Of a stretch of 64,000 nt of DNA, positions 34,763 through 44,821 are shown piece by piece. Under the pieces are notes generated by a model. It saw nothing but the letters and a program-made list of their open reading frames with translations. It had not been told where the DNA came from and did not search any database. Source of the stretch: Tabrizicola fusiformis (lineage in GTDB: Bacteria > Pseudomonadota > Alphaproteobacteria > Rhodobacterales > Rhodobacteraceae); the NCBI RefSeq assembly GCF_013328815.1, contig NZ_JABUHN010000005.1:1-64000 (forward strand). Direction: 5' to 3'. Position 1 is the stretch's first letter. The number at the start of each line of letters is the position of its first letter. Both the position numbers and the translations under genes were made by a program.

Positions 34763-35671
34763 ATGACCAGCGACATCCGCCTTGCCTTCGCCCATCCCGA
34801 AGAGCGCAGCCTTGCCTCTGCCGGGGCTGCGCCGCGCGACCGTATCAGCCTGCGCGACCATCTGGTCGAAGTCGAGATCGGCGCCTTCCAGAAAGAGCGC
34901 GGCCACACCCAGCGCGTGCTGTTCAATGTGGTGGTCGAGGTGCGCCCGGCCCCGGCGCCGCTGGATGATGACGTGGACAAGATCCTGTCCTATGACCGCA
35001 TCACCGAGGCGATTGCCGACGAACTCGCGGCCGAGCGGCTAAACCTCTTGGAAACCCTGGCCGAGCGGGTGGCCGAGCGTATTCTGGCCGAACCGCAGGC
35101 GATGCGGGTCTTCGTGCGGATCGAAAAGCTGGATGTCGGCCCTTACAAGCTGGGCGTTGAAATCGTCCGTTCGCGCGCCGAAACCGCGTTGCAGGTGGTG
35201 GGGCAGGATGGCGCCGAGGCGGCGCTGCATCCGCTGGTGGTTTTCCTCGACAATGCCGCCATCGCGGCGCCCGATCTGGCAGAACGGCTGGATGCGTTGC
35301 AGGCGCGCGGGCTGCCGGTGATCCTGACCGTGGGCCTGCCTGATATGGACCGGCCCCAGACCGGCCACCGGCCAACCCAGCGCCGGGTGGACATGCTGGC
35401 GATCGAGCAGAACGCCTGGGTTCTGGCGGCGCGCGATCCGCGCTGCGTGGTGGTGGCGACCCGGACCGAGATCGACTGGAACGTCAAGCGGGGCCAGATG
35501 ATCGTCTGGGCGCCGTCGAAACTGGTGCTGGACGCGGTGGACGGCCCGCATTCGCGCGAGCCGGTGGCGCTGGCGCTGTGGCTGGCCGAGGTGATGGCGG
35601 CCGAACGGCTGATCGTTCACGGCAATGTAACGCTTCCGGCGGGAAGCCGCGTGGCAGTGGAACGCGCCTGA
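34763..35671 (+). CDS. folB: Dihydroneopterin aldolase with C-terminal extension
   Basis: A 302-residue protein whose first part (about 25-137) is a FolB domain: RISLRDHLVEVEIGAFQKERGHTQRV, then LSYDRITEAIADELAAERLNLLETLAERVAERI and VRIEKLDVGPYKLGVEI. FolB turns 7,8-dihydroneopterin into 6-hydroxymethyl-dihydropterin. The second half (141-302) is not part of the normal 120-residue enzyme; it contains VILTVGLPDM and VVVATRTEIDWNVKRGQMIVWAP and I cannot name it. Start ATG at 34763 follows GGAGGGCGCC. Heads folB-folP-glmM, which places folate synthesis beside cell-wall precursor synthesis. Confidence 0.9.
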   Translation: MTSDIRLAFAHPEERSLASAGAAPRDRISLRDHLVEVEIGAFQKERGHTQRVLFNVVVEVRPAPAPLDDDVDKILSYDRITEAIADELAAERLNLLETLAERVAERILAEPQAMRVFVRIEKLDVGPYKLGVEIVRSRAETALQVVGQDGAEAALHPLVVFLDNAAIAAPDLAERLDALQARGLPVILTVGLPDMDRPQTGHRPTQRRVDMLAIEQNAWVLAARDPRCVVVATRTEIDWNVKRGQMIVWAPSKLVLDAVDGPHSREPVALALWLAEVMAAERLIVHGNVTLPAGSRVAVERA

Positions 35672-35745
35672 TCCAGCCCCTTGCGAGGCGGCTTGGCGGG
35701 GCCTAATCGGTTCGGGGGCGCCTGTGCCCGGCCCCGGTGGACTTT

Positions 35746-35787
35746 GGTCCCCCGGACCCCCTGCAGGATATTTGAAGAGAGGATGAA
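35746..35787 (+). repeat. GC-rich intergenic element, family C, copy 4 (divergent)
   Basis: GGTCCCCCGGACCCCCTGCA is followed by GGATATTTGAAGAGAGGATGAAG, the copy 1 arrangement with altered interior. The element ends four bases before the TTG start of folP and therefore may contain part of its ribosome-binding region. Confidence 0.65.
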
Positions 35788-35790
35788 GGC

Positions 35791-36804
35791 TTGGGCCTCT
35801 ATCTGCGACCGATTGCGACGACCGATGCCGCGCGCCCTGCGGCGGCACTGACGCTGGCCGGCGGCTGGTGCTGGTTCGACCGGGTCGAGGTGCTGGAGCG
35901 CGGGCGCCCGGCGCGGCTTGTTCCGGTGGGGGAGCTTTCGGCAGAGGCGCTGGCGCCGCTGGTGGCCCCGCGCCCGGCCTTTGGCGGGCTGGCAATGGCG
36001 CAGCCGCGTGTCATGGGCATCCTGAATGTGACGCCCGACAGCTTTTCCGACGGCGGGTTGTTCCTGCGGCCCGAGGCGGCGGTGATGCAGGCGCGCAGGA
36101 TGGCGGCGGGGGCCGATATCATCGACATCGGCGGCGAAAGCACCCGCCCCGGCGCGGCGGAAGTGGCCGAAGCCGATGAGATTGCCCGCACCGCCCCGGT
36201 GATTGCGGCGCTGCGGGCGGGGGGGCTTGACCTGCCCATTTCAATCGACACCCGCAAGGCGGCGGTGGCGCGGGCCGCTTTTGCCGCCGGGGCGAGCATC
36301 CTGAACGATGTGACGGCGCTGCAATTCGATCCGACGATGGCCGGGACGGCGGCGGCTCTGTCGGCGCCGGTGATCTTGATGCATTCCATCGCCACGCCCG
36401 AGACGATGCAGGACGACCCGCGCTATGACGATGTGCTGCTGGATGTCTATGACGCGCTGGCGGCAAGGCTGGACGAGGCGCAGGCGGCGGGCATCCCCCG
36501 CGACCGGCTGGCGGTGGACCCGGGCATCGGCTTTGGCAAGACGTTGGAGCATAACCTTGCGCTCTTGAACCGGCTGTCGCTGTTCCACGGGCTGGGCGTG
36601 CCGGTGCTGCTGGGCGCCAGCCGCAAGCGGTTCATCGGCACCATTAGTGCCGAGGCCGAGGCGGCGCGGCGGATGCCGGGCAGTCTTGCGGTGGCGCTGG
36701 CCGGGGTGGCGCAGGGGGTGCAGATGATCCGGGTGCATGATGTGGCCGAGACGCGGCAGGCGCTGTCGCTCTGGCAGGCGGTAACGAATGGGGTGGCGGG
36801 ATGA
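35791..36804 (+). CDS. folP: Dihydropteroate synthase
   Basis: A 337-residue enzyme that joins hydroxymethyl-dihydropterin pyrophosphate to p-aminobenzoate. The TIM barrel shows [16 protein letters not shown] (74-89), [34 protein letters not shown] and [13 protein letters not shown]. The N-terminal 70 residues ([30 protein letters not shown]) form the extension typical of rhodobacterial FolP. The start is TTG at 35791; the nearby ATG at 35783 is out of frame. Its stop overlaps the glmM start by ATGA. Confidence 0.93.
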   Translation: MGLYLRPIATTDAARPAAALTLAGGWCWFDRVEVLERGRPARLVPVGELSAEALAPLVAPRPAFGGLAMAQPRVMGILNVTPDSFSDGGLFLRPEAAVMQARRMAAGADIIDIGGESTRPGAAEVAEADEIARTAPVIAALRAGGLDLPISIDTRKAAVARAAFAAGASILNDVTALQFDPTMAGTAAALSAPVILMHSIATPETMQDDPRYDDVLLDVYDALAARLDEAQAAGIPRDRLAVDPGIGFGKTLEHNLALLNRLSLFHGLGVPVLLGASRKRFIGTISAEAEAARRMPGSLAVALAGVAQGVQMIRVHDVAETRQALSLWQAVTNGVAG

Positions 36805-38144
36805 GCCGGAAGCTTTTTGGAACCGACGGCGTGCGCGGGCGGGCCAACACCTATCCGATGACCGCCGAAATGGCCTTGAAGCTGGGGGCGGCGGCGGGCC
36901 GATTTTTCCGGCGGGCGGGCGGCGTGGGCAACCGTGTGGTGATCGGCAAGGACACCCGGCTGTCGGGCTATATGCTGGAAAACGCGCTGACGGCGGGGCT
37001 GACCTCGACGGGGATGAACGTGCTGCTTCTGGGTCCGTGCCCGACGCCGGCGGTGGGGTTCCTGACCCGCTCGATGCGGGCCGATCTGGGGGTGATGATT
37101 TCGGCCAGCCACAATCCGCACCATGACAACGGGATCAAGTTCTTTGGCCCCGATGGCTTCAAGCTCTCGGACGAAGCCGAGGCCGAGATCGAGGCCATGC
37201 TGGAAGGCGAGATTGCCCCGGCCCCGGCCGAAGCCATCGGTCGCGCGCGCCGCATCGACGATGCCCTTGGCCGCTATGAGGAATATGCCAAGACCACCTT
37301 TCCGGCGGGTCTGCGCCTTGACGGGCTGAAGGTGGTGATCGACTGTGCCAATGGCGCCGCCTACAAGGCCGCGCCCGGGGTGCTTTGGGAACTCGGCGCC
37401 GAGGTGATCCCGGTCGGGGTTGCCCCGAACGGCACCAATATCAACGACCGCTGCGGCTCGACCTATCCGCAGACCGCGGCCGAGGCGGTGGTGGCCCATG
37501 GCGCCCATGTCGGCATCAGTCTGGACGGCGACGCCGACCGGGTGATGATCCTCGACGAGGCGGGCCGCGTGGCCGACGGTGATCAGATCATGGCGCTGCT
37601 GGCGGGCCGCTGGGCCGACGAGGGGCGGCTGCAGGGCGGCACTCTGGTGGCCACGGTGATGTCCAATCTGGGGCTTGAGCGGCATCTCGAACGCCGCGGC
37701 CTGCATCTTGAGCGCACCGCCGTCGGTGACCGCTATGTGGTCGAGGCGATGCGCCGCGGCGGCTGGAACCTTGGCGGCGAACAATCGGGCCATATCGTGA
37801 TGACCGATTATGCCACCACCGGCGACGGGCTGATCGCGGGCCTGCAGTTCCTTGCCGAAATGGCCCGCTCTGGCCGGCCCGCCAGCACGCTGGTCCGCCA
37901 GTTCGAAACCGTGCCGCAGATGCTGAAGAATGTCCGCTTCACCGCAGGCGCCCGGCCGCTGGAGGCGCCCGCGGTGCAGGCCGCCATTGCCGCGAACGAG
38001 GCGCGCATTCAGGGCAAGGGCCGGATTCTGATCCGCAAATCCGGCACCGAGCCGCTGATCCGCGTCATGGCCGAATGCGAAGACCCCGCCCTTCTGGCCG
38101 AGGTGGTGGGCGAGATCGTGCAGGCCGTCGAGGCCGCCGTCTGA
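36801..38144 (+). CDS. glmM: Phosphoglucosamine mutase
   Basis: A 447-residue enzyme that converts glucosamine-6-phosphate to glucosamine-1-phosphate for UDP-GlcNAc. It starts [19 protein letters not shown], has the phosphoserine loop [16 protein letters not shown], the metal loop [11 protein letters not shown], the substrate loop GGEQSGHIV and the phosphate-binding [14 protein letters not shown]. Length is normal. Its start overlaps the folP stop (ATGA), indicating translational coupling of the three-gene operon. Confidence 0.97.
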   Translation: MSRKLFGTDGVRGRANTYPMTAEMALKLGAAAGRFFRRAGGVGNRVVIGKDTRLSGYMLENALTAGLTSTGMNVLLLGPCPTPAVGFLTRSMRADLGVMISASHNPHHDNGIKFFGPDGFKLSDEAEAEIEAMLEGEIAPAPAEAIGRARRIDDALGRYEEYAKTTFPAGLRLDGLKVVIDCANGAAYKAAPGVLWELGAEVIPVGVAPNGTNINDRCGSTYPQTAAEAVVAHGAHVGISLDGDADRVMILDEAGRVADGDQIMALLAGRWADEGRLQGGTLVATVMSNLGLERHLERRGLHLERTAVGDRYVVEAMRRGGWNLGGEQSGHIVMTDYATTGDGLIAGLQFLAEMARSGRPASTLVRQFETVPQMLKNVRFTAGARPLEAPAVQAAIAANEARIQGKGRILIRKSGTEPLIRVMAECEDPALLAEVVGEIVQAVEAAV

Positions 38145-38183
38145 CCCAGCGTCAGGCTTGAAGCCCGGCCCGGCCTGCGGCAG

Positions 38184-38237
38184 CTTTCATCTTGGCTCAA
38201 ATATCCCACGGGGGTCCGGGGGTGTGAAACCCCCGGT
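38184..38237 (-). repeat. GC-rich intergenic element, family C, copy 3
   Basis: CTTTCATCTTGGCTCAAATA is followed by GGGGGTCCGGGGG and CCCCCGG, close to copy 2 at 31114. It lies between glmM and the aldehyde dehydrogenase gene and can form a GGGGG..CCCCC hairpin. Confidence 0.75.
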
Positions 38238-38266
38238 CCCGCCGCCGGGCCGGAAAGCAGGTGCCG

Positions 38267-39661
38267 ATGTCTGATCCCGAGGCCCTTTTTGCCGTACAGC
38301 GCCGGCTTGCCCCGGCAAGGCGCAGCGGGTTTGACCGGGTGGCGCGGTTGGCCGCGCTCGACCGGCTGCGCGCGGCGGTCTTGGCGCATCGTGCAGATAT
38401 CGAGGCCGCGTTGCAGGCCGATTTCAGCAAACATCCGACCGAGACGCTGCTGACCGAGATTATCCCGGTCTTGCAGGAAATCTCCCATGCCCGCAGGCAC
38501 TTGCGGGGGTGGATGCGGGTGCGGCGGGTCTGGCCCTCGCTGACCATGCTGGGCGCTTCGGGCCGGATCGTGCCGCAGCCCAAGGGCGTGGCCCTGATCA
38601 TCGCGCCTTGGAACTTTCCGCTCAACCTCGCGCTTGGTCCCCTGGTCTCGGCGCTGGCGGCGGGCTGTTCGGTGGTGCTGAAACCTTCGGAGATGACGCC
38701 TGCCACGTCGGCCCTGCTGGCCCGGATGCTGGCGGAAACCTTTCCGCCCGATCTGGTCGCGGTGGTCGAGGGCGGGCCAGAGGTGGCGACGCGGCTGCTG
38801 GCGCTGCCTTTCGACCATATCTTCTTTACCGGCAGCCCGGCGGTGGGGCGGATTGTCATGGCCGCGGCGGCCAAGACGCTGGCATCGGTGACGCTGGAAC
38901 TGGGCGGCAAATCGCCGGTGATCGTCGGGCCAGAGGCGAATATTGCCAAGGCGGCCAAATGGTTGGCCTGGGGCAAGTTCTTCAACGCCGGGCAGACCTG
39001 CATCGCGCCGGATCATGTGTTCGTCCACGCCTCGGTCGCGGCGGCGCTGGAAGAGGCGTTGCGGGCCGAGATCTTGCGGATGTATGGCGGCAATCCGGCC
39101 AGCTCGCCCGCTTTGGCGAAGCTGGTCAGCACCCGGCACTGGCAGCGGCTGCGCGGGTTGATCGACGGGGCGCTGGCAGGCGGGGCGCGGCTGGCTGAGG
39201 GCGGCGGCGGGGATGAGGCTGCGCGCAGCATGGCGCCGGTGATCCTGACCGGCACGACGGATAACATGCAGATTTCAAAAGAGGAAATCTTTGGCCCGGT
39301 GCTGCCCCTGATCCCCTATGACGCGCTGGAGCCGGTGCTGGAGCGGATCAATGGCGGCGACAAGCCGCTGGCGCTTTATGTCTTTGGAAACAAGGCACTG
39401 GCCGACAGGGTGACGGCGCAGACCGCCTCCGGCTCGGTCGGGGTGAACCTGACGGTGATGCCCTTCATCCACCCGAATCTGCCCTTCGGCGGCATCGGAA
39501 GTTCCGGGCTTGGCGCCGCGCATGGGTATGAGGGTTTCCGCGCCTTCAGCCATGAAAAGCCGGTGCTGGTGAACCGCTCTCTGGCGATGCCGCTGCTGTT
39601 TCCGCCCTATGGGCTGCGGGTGCGGCGGCTGGCAGAGGTTTTGCTGCGGCTGGTGCGATAA
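38267..39661 (+). CDS. Aldehyde dehydrogenase family protein (class 3-like)
   Basis: A 464-residue NAD(P)-dependent aldehyde dehydrogenase. Seen are IIAPWNFPLNLALGPLVSALAAGCSVVLKPSE (cofactor region), FFTGSPAVGRIVM, VTLELGGKSPVIVG with the general-base Glu, and GKFFNAGQTCIAPDH with the catalytic Cys. The size, the VKGSPAxGRxVM-type motif and a hydrophobic C-terminus (LLFPPYGLRVRRLAEVLLRLV) place it near class 3 fatty/coniferyl aldehyde dehydrogenases, which can be membrane-attached. Start at 38267 (MSDPEA) is preferred over the in-frame GTG two codons earlier. No cotranscribed partner. Confidence 0.9.
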   Translation: MSDPEALFAVQRRLAPARRSGFDRVARLAALDRLRAAVLAHRADIEAALQADFSKHPTETLLTEIIPVLQEISHARRHLRGWMRVRRVWPSLTMLGASGRIVPQPKGVALIIAPWNFPLNLALGPLVSALAAGCSVVLKPSEMTPATSALLARMLAETFPPDLVAVVEGGPEVATRLLALPFDHIFFTGSPAVGRIVMAAAAKTLASVTLELGGKSPVIVGPEANIAKAAKWLAWGKFFNAGQTCIAPDHVFVHASVAAALEEALRAEILRMYGGNPASSPALAKLVSTRHWQRLRGLIDGALAGGARLAEGGGGDEAARSMAPVILTGTTDNMQISKEEIFGPVLPLIPYDALEPVLERINGGDKPLALYVFGNKALADRVTAQTASGSVGVNLTVMPFIHPNLPFGGIGSSGLGAAHGYEGFRAFSHEKPVLVNRSLAMPLLFPPYGLRVRRLAEVLLRLVR

Positions 39662-39798
39662 GGGGCTGGGAACGCTGGATTAATCCGGCGAAATTGGCCG
39701 AAGGGCCTGTCGGGTTTGCGTAATTTATGCGTCGTTTATCTGTAGTTTTTGCGTATATACAGCCGGAGAGGCGGCGGCCGTTAACCCTGTGCCGCGAC

Positions 39799-40200
39799 TC
39801 ACTCCGGCGGCGGGACGTGGCGGCCCGGATATGTGCGGTTCTGCGGGAAGGGCCGCAGATGCGGGAAGGGCGGCAGCCAGCCTTCGCGGCGGATGGTCCA
39901 AAGCTCATAGGTCGGCCGGAAGGCGTCGGGTGTGTCGAAGGCGCCGAGGTTCACCCCGATCTCATCGCCGAAAACCGCATAGACCGGCGAGCCGCAGCGC
40001 GGGCAGAAATAGCGGCCTTCATAGCTTTGCGGCGTGCCGCTGACCGTCACCGCCGCAACCGGGAAAATCGCCGAGCCGTGGAAGAGGGCGCCATGGTTCT
40101 TGCGGCAGTCAAGGCAATGGCAAAGCCCGACGCGATAGGGTTCGCCGCTGGTGACAAGACGGATGTCGCCGCACAGGCAGCCGGCGGTGTGGGTGGTCAT
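39799..40200 (-). CDS. GFA family protein (CENP-V/GFA zinc fold), copy 1
   Basis: A 133-residue protein with zinc cysteine pairs CLCGDIRL, CHCLDCRKNHGA and FCPRCGSPVYAV. The family is named after glutathione-dependent formaldehyde-activating enzyme but most members have unknown activity. The ATG at 40200 follows GGAGGCCCGCC. A family A repeat lies 45 bases upstream, and the reading frame stays open through it, so a caller could wrongly extend the start. A paralogue is at 52613-52993. Downstream, 39662-39798 is gene-free with nothing recognised. Confidence 0.88.
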   Translation of the reverse strand: MTTHTAGCLCGDIRLVTSGEPYRVGLCHCLDCRKNHGALFHGSAIFPVAAVTVSGTPQSYEGRYFCPRCGSPVYAVFGDEIGVNLGAFDTPDAFRPTYELWTIRREGWLPPFPHLRPFPQNRTYPGRHVPPPE

Positions 40201-40244
40201 GGCGGGCCTCCATCGCAAATCCGGGCGCAAATCCGGGCGGACCC

Positions 40245-40268
40245 GTAGGATGGGCAATCTGCCCATCC
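40245..40268 (+). repeat. Palindromic repeat family A, copy 3
   Basis: GTAGGATGGGCAATCTGCCC then ATCC; one base off the perfect palindrome of copies 4 and 5. It lies between the starts of GFA copy 1 and the terminator of ilvC. Confidence 0.88.
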
Positions 40269-40277
40269 CCCGCAACG

Positions 40278-40306
40278 AAAAAGGGCCGGAGGTTTCCCTC
40301 CGGCCC
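40278..40306 (-). terminator. Intrinsic terminator of ilvC
   Basis: On the minus strand GGGCCGGAGG, a GAAA loop and CCTCCGGCCC form a 10-bp stem followed by TTTTT. It begins 30 bases after the ilvC stop codon. Classic form, high confidence. Confidence 0.92.
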
Positions 40307-40336
40307 TGGTAGGTCGGGGTTAACCCCGACCCACGA

Positions 40337-41941
<1,605 letters not shown>

Positions 41942-41945
<4 letters not shown>

Positions 41946-42400
41946 TTGATCTGGACGATACCGACCGCGCGCTGCTGCGGGCGCTGGCGCTGGACGGCAC
42001 CCTGTCGGCGGGGGAGTTGGGCCGGCGCTTTGGCCTGTCGCAGCCGGCGGCCTGGCGGCGGGTGCGGCGGCTGGAGGAGGCGGGGGTCTTTGCCGGGCGC
42101 CGGCCCGATGTGGACCGTGCGGCCTTGGGCTTTGGCGTGACGGTGTTTCTGGGGGTGAAGCTGGCCACCAAGGGGCGGGTTTCGCTGGAGGATTTCGAGC
42201 GGGCGGTGCAGGCCATTCCCGAAGTGCAGGTGGTGCAGCATGTGCTGGGGCTGTTCGACTATCGCCTGCGGGTGGTCGCCCGCGACATTGCCGATTTCGA
42301 GCGGGTCTTGCGGCGGCGGATCATGACGCTGCCTGGGGTGGGGAACCTTGAGGCCAATGTGCTGCTGACGGAAGAGCGGCGGCCGGGGCCGTTGGGGTGA
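41942..42400 (+). CDS. Lrp/AsnC family transcriptional regulator, second of a pair
   Basis: Also 152 residues, with a GTG start at 41942 overlapping the upstream stop (GTGA). The helix-turn-helix reads DTDRALLRALALDGTLSAGELGRRFGLSQPAAWRRVRRL, and the RAM domain VQVVQHVLGLFDYRLRVVARDIADFERVL. It is homologous to the gene before it but clearly diverged, and equal in length. A heteromer of the two is possible. A family A repeat follows 12 bases after the stop. Confidence 0.88.
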
Positions 42401-42411
42401 CAACCGCAAGC

Positions 42412-42436
42412 GTAGGATGGGCAATATTGCCCATCC
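42412..42436 (+). repeat. Palindromic repeat family A, copy 4
   Basis: GTAGGATGGGCAATATTGCC then CATCC; the central ATGGGCAATATTGCCCAT is a perfect palindrome. It lies between the lrp pair and the class V aminotransferase, whose reading frame is open through it. Confidence 0.9.
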
Positions 42437-42479
42437 CGTCGTTTCGCGTCAGGGTGGGGCCAAGCAAGGGAGGCCCGCC

Positions 42480-43604
42480 ATGAAACTGCCGCATGATCAC
42501 ATTGACCCCGAGGGTCTGGAAGAATTCTCGGTGGTGTTCACCGACCGCAGCCTGAACCATATGTCCGCACGGTTTCAGGGGGTTATGCGCGATGTCTCGG
42601 GTCTCTTGAAAGAGGTTTACCACGGAACCGCCGTGGCGCTGGTGCCGGGGGGCGGCACCTATGCGATGGAGGCGGTCGCGCGGCAGTTCGGGCAGGGGCG
42701 GGTGCTGATCGTGCGCAACGGCTGGTTCAGCTATCGCTGGACGCAGATTTTCGATGCCTCGGGCGTGGCGGCGGAAACGACGGTGGTGATGGCGCGCACG
42801 GCGGGGAATGCGGCGCGGGCGCCCTTCGCGCCGCCGCCGATCGAAGAGGTCAGCGCCAAGATCCGCGAGGTGAAGCCCGAGGCGGTCTTTGCGCCGCATG
42901 TCGAAACCTCATCCGGCATCATCCTGCCGGATGACTATATCGCGCAGATGGCCGCCGCCGCGCATGAGGTGGGGGCGGTGATGGTGCTGGACTGCATCGC
43001 CTCGGGCTGCATCTGGGTGGATATGGCGGCTACGGGCGTGGATGTGCTGATCTCGGCGCCGCAAAAGGGCTGGTCGGCTTCGCCCGCCGCCGGGATCGTC
43101 GTGCTGGGGCCGCGCGGGGAAGAGCGGCTGGCGGCGACGAAATCGTCAAGCTTCGCGCTGGATCTGGCGAAGTGGCGGGCGATCATGGCGGCCTATGAGG
43201 GCGGCGGCCATGCCTATCATGCCACCATGCCGACCGATGCGATTGTCGGCCTGCGCGATGCGATGGCCGAAACCAAGGCCATGGGGTTTGAGGCGGCCAA
43301 GGCAGCGCAATGGGCGCTGGGCCGGGCGGTGCGGGCGCTGCTGGAAGGGCGGGGCGTGCCTTCGGTTGCGGCACCTGGCTTTCAGGCGCCGGGGGTCGTG
43401 GTCAGCTATACCGACGACCCGGATGTGCAGAACGGCAGCAAGTTCAAGGCATTGGGGATGCAGATTGCCGCCGGTGTTCCGCTGCAGGTGGGCGAGGGCG
43501 AGGGGTTCCGCACCTTCCGGCTTGGCCTTTTCGGGCTGGACAAGCTGGCCGATGTCGAGGCCACCGTGGCACGGTTGCGGCGTGGGGTTGAGGCGGTTCT
43601 GTAA
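42480..43604 (+). CDS. Aminotransferase class V-fold PLP-dependent enzyme
   Basis: A 374-residue enzyme with the alanine--glyoxylate/serine--pyruvate aminotransferase layout: LVPGGGTYAMEAVARQF (phosphate-binding region, 54-70), a PHVETSSGII segment, LDCIASGCIWVDM and the PLP lysine K196 in SAPQKGWSASPAAG. Start ATG at 42480 follows AAGGGAGGCCCGCC. The frame upstream is open through the family A repeat, so the start could be misplaced by software. It ends two bases from the convergent Hint gene. Substrate not readable. Confidence 0.9.
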   Translation: MKLPHDHIDPEGLEEFSVVFTDRSLNHMSARFQGVMRDVSGLLKEVYHGTAVALVPGGGTYAMEAVARQFGQGRVLIVRNGWFSYRWTQIFDASGVAAETTVVMARTAGNAARAPFAPPPIEEVSAKIREVKPEAVFAPHVETSSGIILPDDYIAQMAAAAHEVGAVMVLDCIASGCIWVDMAATGVDVLISAPQKGWSASPAAGIVVLGPRGEERLAATKSSSFALDLAKWRAIMAAYEGGGHAYHATMPTDAIVGLRDAMAETKAMGFEAAKAAQWALGRAVRALLEGRGVPSVAAPGFQAPGVVVSYTDDPDVQNGSKFKALGMQIAAGVPLQVGEGEGFRTFRLGLFGLDKLADVEATVARLRRGVEAVL

Positions 43605-43606
43605 CC

Positions 43607-44713
43607 TCAGGCCGCGAGCAGCACCCGCGCCTCGGGCCGGGTGAGGCTGCGGCGCGACAGGCGGGCGCGGGTCCAGGGGGCGGTGGGGAAGATCGCCGCA
43701 ATCTCGGCCCGTGCCTCGGGGCTGAGGGCGCGCAGGCTTTGCTGGCCCAGATGCAGGCTTTCGGCGGGGGCGCCTTCGGCCAGAAGGATCTCGTGCCGGT
43801 CCAGCAGCAGGTGGAAATACTCGACCTCTTCTTGCGGCTGGCGGGTGACGCGGGCATCGTCCAACAGGAATTTGGCGGGAACCAGCACCTCCGCCTCGCC
43901 AAACAGCACCTCGGCCTGCAAGCCGCGCAGGAGCAGCCGGTGATTGGGCGAAACCCAGAGCGGGCGCAGATTGCCCAGATGCCCCGCCGCGATGCGGATG
44001 GGGGCCAGCGCGCCTTGGGCGGCCACCCGTGAAGAGCCGATCCAGCGGATCGGCTGCGGCCCATGGTCCAGCGTGGTGACCAGATCGCCTTCGGCCAGAT
44101 CCTCGATGGCGCGCGGGCCGTCAGGGGTGGTGATCCGCGTGCCGCGCAGAAAGCAGATGGCGGTGCCCGGGGTGGTGGTCAGATCGGGGATCGGTGCCGA
44201 CTGGCCGTTGCCGGTATAGCTGGACTGGCCTTGCAGATAGTAAAGCGGCGTGCCTTCGGGCGGGGCCTGACCCAGGAATGTCACGCCGACGACAGTGGTG
44301 GTATAGCCCACGGTGATCGAAACGCCGACCATGGTATAGGCGGTTCCGGCGGCATCGAACAGGATGACATGGTATTCATCCTCGACCGTGACCGGCGGCG
44401 GATATTGCCAGCGGATCGTGCTGGAGGAGGGGGAATAGGTCTGGCCGTTGATGGTGACGGGCGCTGTCAGCCGCTGATCCACCACATTGGCATTGTTATA
44501 GGGATCGTCGGTCAGCACGCCGTTGGCATCGTCGAAATTCAACGTGACCACATTCGACGGCGACCCGAAGGTCAGCACAAGATTGTTCGGCACTTCCCAA
44601 CTGAAGGCATCGCCCCAGAGGGCATTGGTCAGCGGATTGCCGTTGCGGACGGCGGTGCCATCGGTGTGCAAGACCGAGACGCCCGCGATCGCATGGACCG
44701 TGAGAGATGTCAT
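43607..44713 (-). CDS. Hint-domain protein (Hedgehog/intein-type)
   Basis: A 368-residue protein. The N-terminal half (1-180) is Asn/Thr/Ser-rich and beta-like (WEVPNNLVLTFGSPSNVVTLNFDDANG), lacking a signal peptide. A Hint_2 domain follows at about 185-330: AICFLRGTRITTPDG with C187 as the likely nucleophile, IEDLAEGDLVTTLDHGPQPIRWIG, and SPNHRLLL with H258. Hint domains self-cleave after the Cys-initiated shift. This type is widespread in Rhodobacterales with unknown purpose; there is no C-extein-like partner after residue 345, so splicing is unlikely. Confidence 0.85.
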   Translation of the reverse strand: MTSLTVHAIAGVSVLHTDGTAVRNGNPLTNALWGDAFSWEVPNNLVLTFGSPSNVVTLNFDDANGVLTDDPYNNANVVDQRLTAPVTINGQTYSPSSSTIRWQYPPPVTVEDEYHVILFDAAGTAYTMVGVSITVGYTTTVVGVTFLGQAPPEGTPLYYLQGQSSYTGNGQSAPIPDLTTTPGTAICFLRGTRITTPDGPRAIEDLAEGDLVTTLDHGPQPIRWIGSSRVAAQGALAPIRIAAGHLGNLRPLWVSPNHRLLLRGLQAEVLFGEAEVLVPAKFLLDDARVTRQPQEEVEYFHLLLDRHEILLAEGAPAESLHLGQQSLRALSPEARAEIAAIFPTAPWTRARLSRRSLTRPEARVLLAA

Positions 44714-44821
44714 TCCGATGTGCCTGCTCGTCTTTTCTTTTCGGGCAGACTAGCGGGTTTTCCTGCGGATTCATAGCCTTCTGGCTATTTTGGTCCGGTT
44801 GGACCGCCCTGGTGCCGCTTT

